A DNA stretch of 14,137 bases, taken from Methanobacteriota archaeon (GTDB lineage: Archaea; Thermoplasmatota; Thermoplasmata; RBG-16-68-12). The position numbers were made by a program, and so were the translations under genes. Below, in pieces: positions 13,753 to 14,137 of the stretch (the stretch's first letter is position 1; each line of letters begins with the position of its first letter). Location of the stretch: assembly GCA_005879015.1 (NCBI GenBank), contig VBMC01000030.1, positions 1 through 14,137 of the forward strand, in the 5' to 3' direction. Under the pieces are notes generated by a model that was given only the letters and a program-made list of their open reading frames with translations, made no database searches and was not told where the DNA came from.

Positions 13753-14137
13753 ATGGACTACGACACGACACTCGAGCACCTCTATCGTCTCGAGCGGTTC
13801 GGGATCAAGCTTGGCCTGGACAACATCCGACGGCTTCTTTCCCTGCTTGGGGATCCCCACCACGGCCTGAAGGTCCTCCACGTCACCGGCACCAACGGCA
13901 AGGGTTCCGTGTGCGCACACGCGGCCTCCGTCCTTGAGGAAGCCGGCTATCGCGTCGGCTTGTACACGTCCCCGCACCTCGTCCGCTTCAACGAGCGCAT
14001 CCAGGTGAACCGCACTCCGATTACGGATGACGATGTCTTGCGCCTTTGGTCGGGGATGCAGCCGGCGATTCGAGCGATGACCGCCGCCCGGGCGATCGAC
14101 CATCCTACGTTCTTCGAGGTGACGACCGCGATGGCCT
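13753..14137 (+). CDS. folC: FolC: folylpolyglutamate/dihydrofolate synthase, 5' part only
   Basis: The window ends after 128 codons of an open frame. The protein belongs to the Mur ligase superfamily and adds glutamate to folate-type cofactors, or to dihydropteroate, using ATP. The N-terminal region has the family opening YRLERFGIKLGLDNIRRLL (11-29), the P-loop GTNGKGSV at 46-53 and the FolC signature SPHLVRFNERI at 73-83. FolC proteins usually exceed 400 residues, so about two thirds lies beyond the window. The ATG at 13753 agrees with a TATA-like box 34 nt upstream, and no ribosome-binding site is seen. The exact pterin or acceptor in this organism cannot be told from this fragment. Confidence 0.93.
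   Translation, partial: MDYDTTLEHLYRLERFGIKLGLDNIRRLLSLLGDPHHGLKVLHVTGTNGKGSVCAHAASVLEEAGYRVGLYTSPHLVRFNERIQVNRTPITDDDVLRLWSGMQPAIRAMTAARAIDHPTFFEVTTAMA

Overview
The window reads as a moderately high-GC archaeal chromosome segment, most likely from a euryarchaeal or Thermoplasmata-like lineage. The domain call rests on several independent signs: a HerA-type helicase, a DUF357 protein, an archaeal-type pantoate kinase beside a CoaBC of archaeal layout, and TATA-like boxes about 25-34 nt upstream of starts with few Shine-Dalgarno sites. The exact lineage is inference. No rRNA, tRNA, CRISPR array, transposase or integrase was seen.

Layout. (1) The left edge (1-102) holds what may be the first codons of a divergent minus-strand gene and a TATA-like element, followed by herA (103-1593, +). 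(2) A 302-base spacer (1594-1895) carries no convincing gene but ends in a hairpin just before the next start. (3) A tight plus-strand operon (1896-9317) encodes two paralogous MurG/GT28-like glycosyltransferases, two APH-fold small-molecule kinases and one large ABC exporter with an unusual N-terminal extension. Two of its junctions are ATGA stop/start overlaps. (4) A 276-base spacer rich in short inverted repeats precedes a membrane-anchored metallophosphatase (9594-11207, +) that probably has its own promoter. (5) A DUF357 gene (11297-11581, +) runs stop-to-stop into a minus-strand CoA operon, pantoate kinase (11582-12454) and coaBC (12438-13643 or 13661). (6) coaBC is divergent from a 3'-truncated folC (13753 to the window end, +).

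How the genes may work together. coaBC and pantoate kinase cover three activities of archaeal CoA synthesis: phosphorylation of pantoate, then cysteine ligation and decarboxylation after phosphopantothenate is formed. herA, DUF357 and folC are likewise chromosomal housekeeping genes. Set among them, the 1896-11207 block looks like an accessory cassette: glycosylate, phosphorylate, export, and perhaps dephosphorylate outside the cell. That order of functions resembles the protection and export logic of bacterial aminoglycoside producers, where a kinase, an ABC exporter and an extracellular phosphatase act in sequence. It could equally make a surface glycolipid or glycoside. The substrate is unknown, and the phosphatase has a degenerate metal-binding motif. 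This cassette is the part of the window most likely to hold something undescribed.
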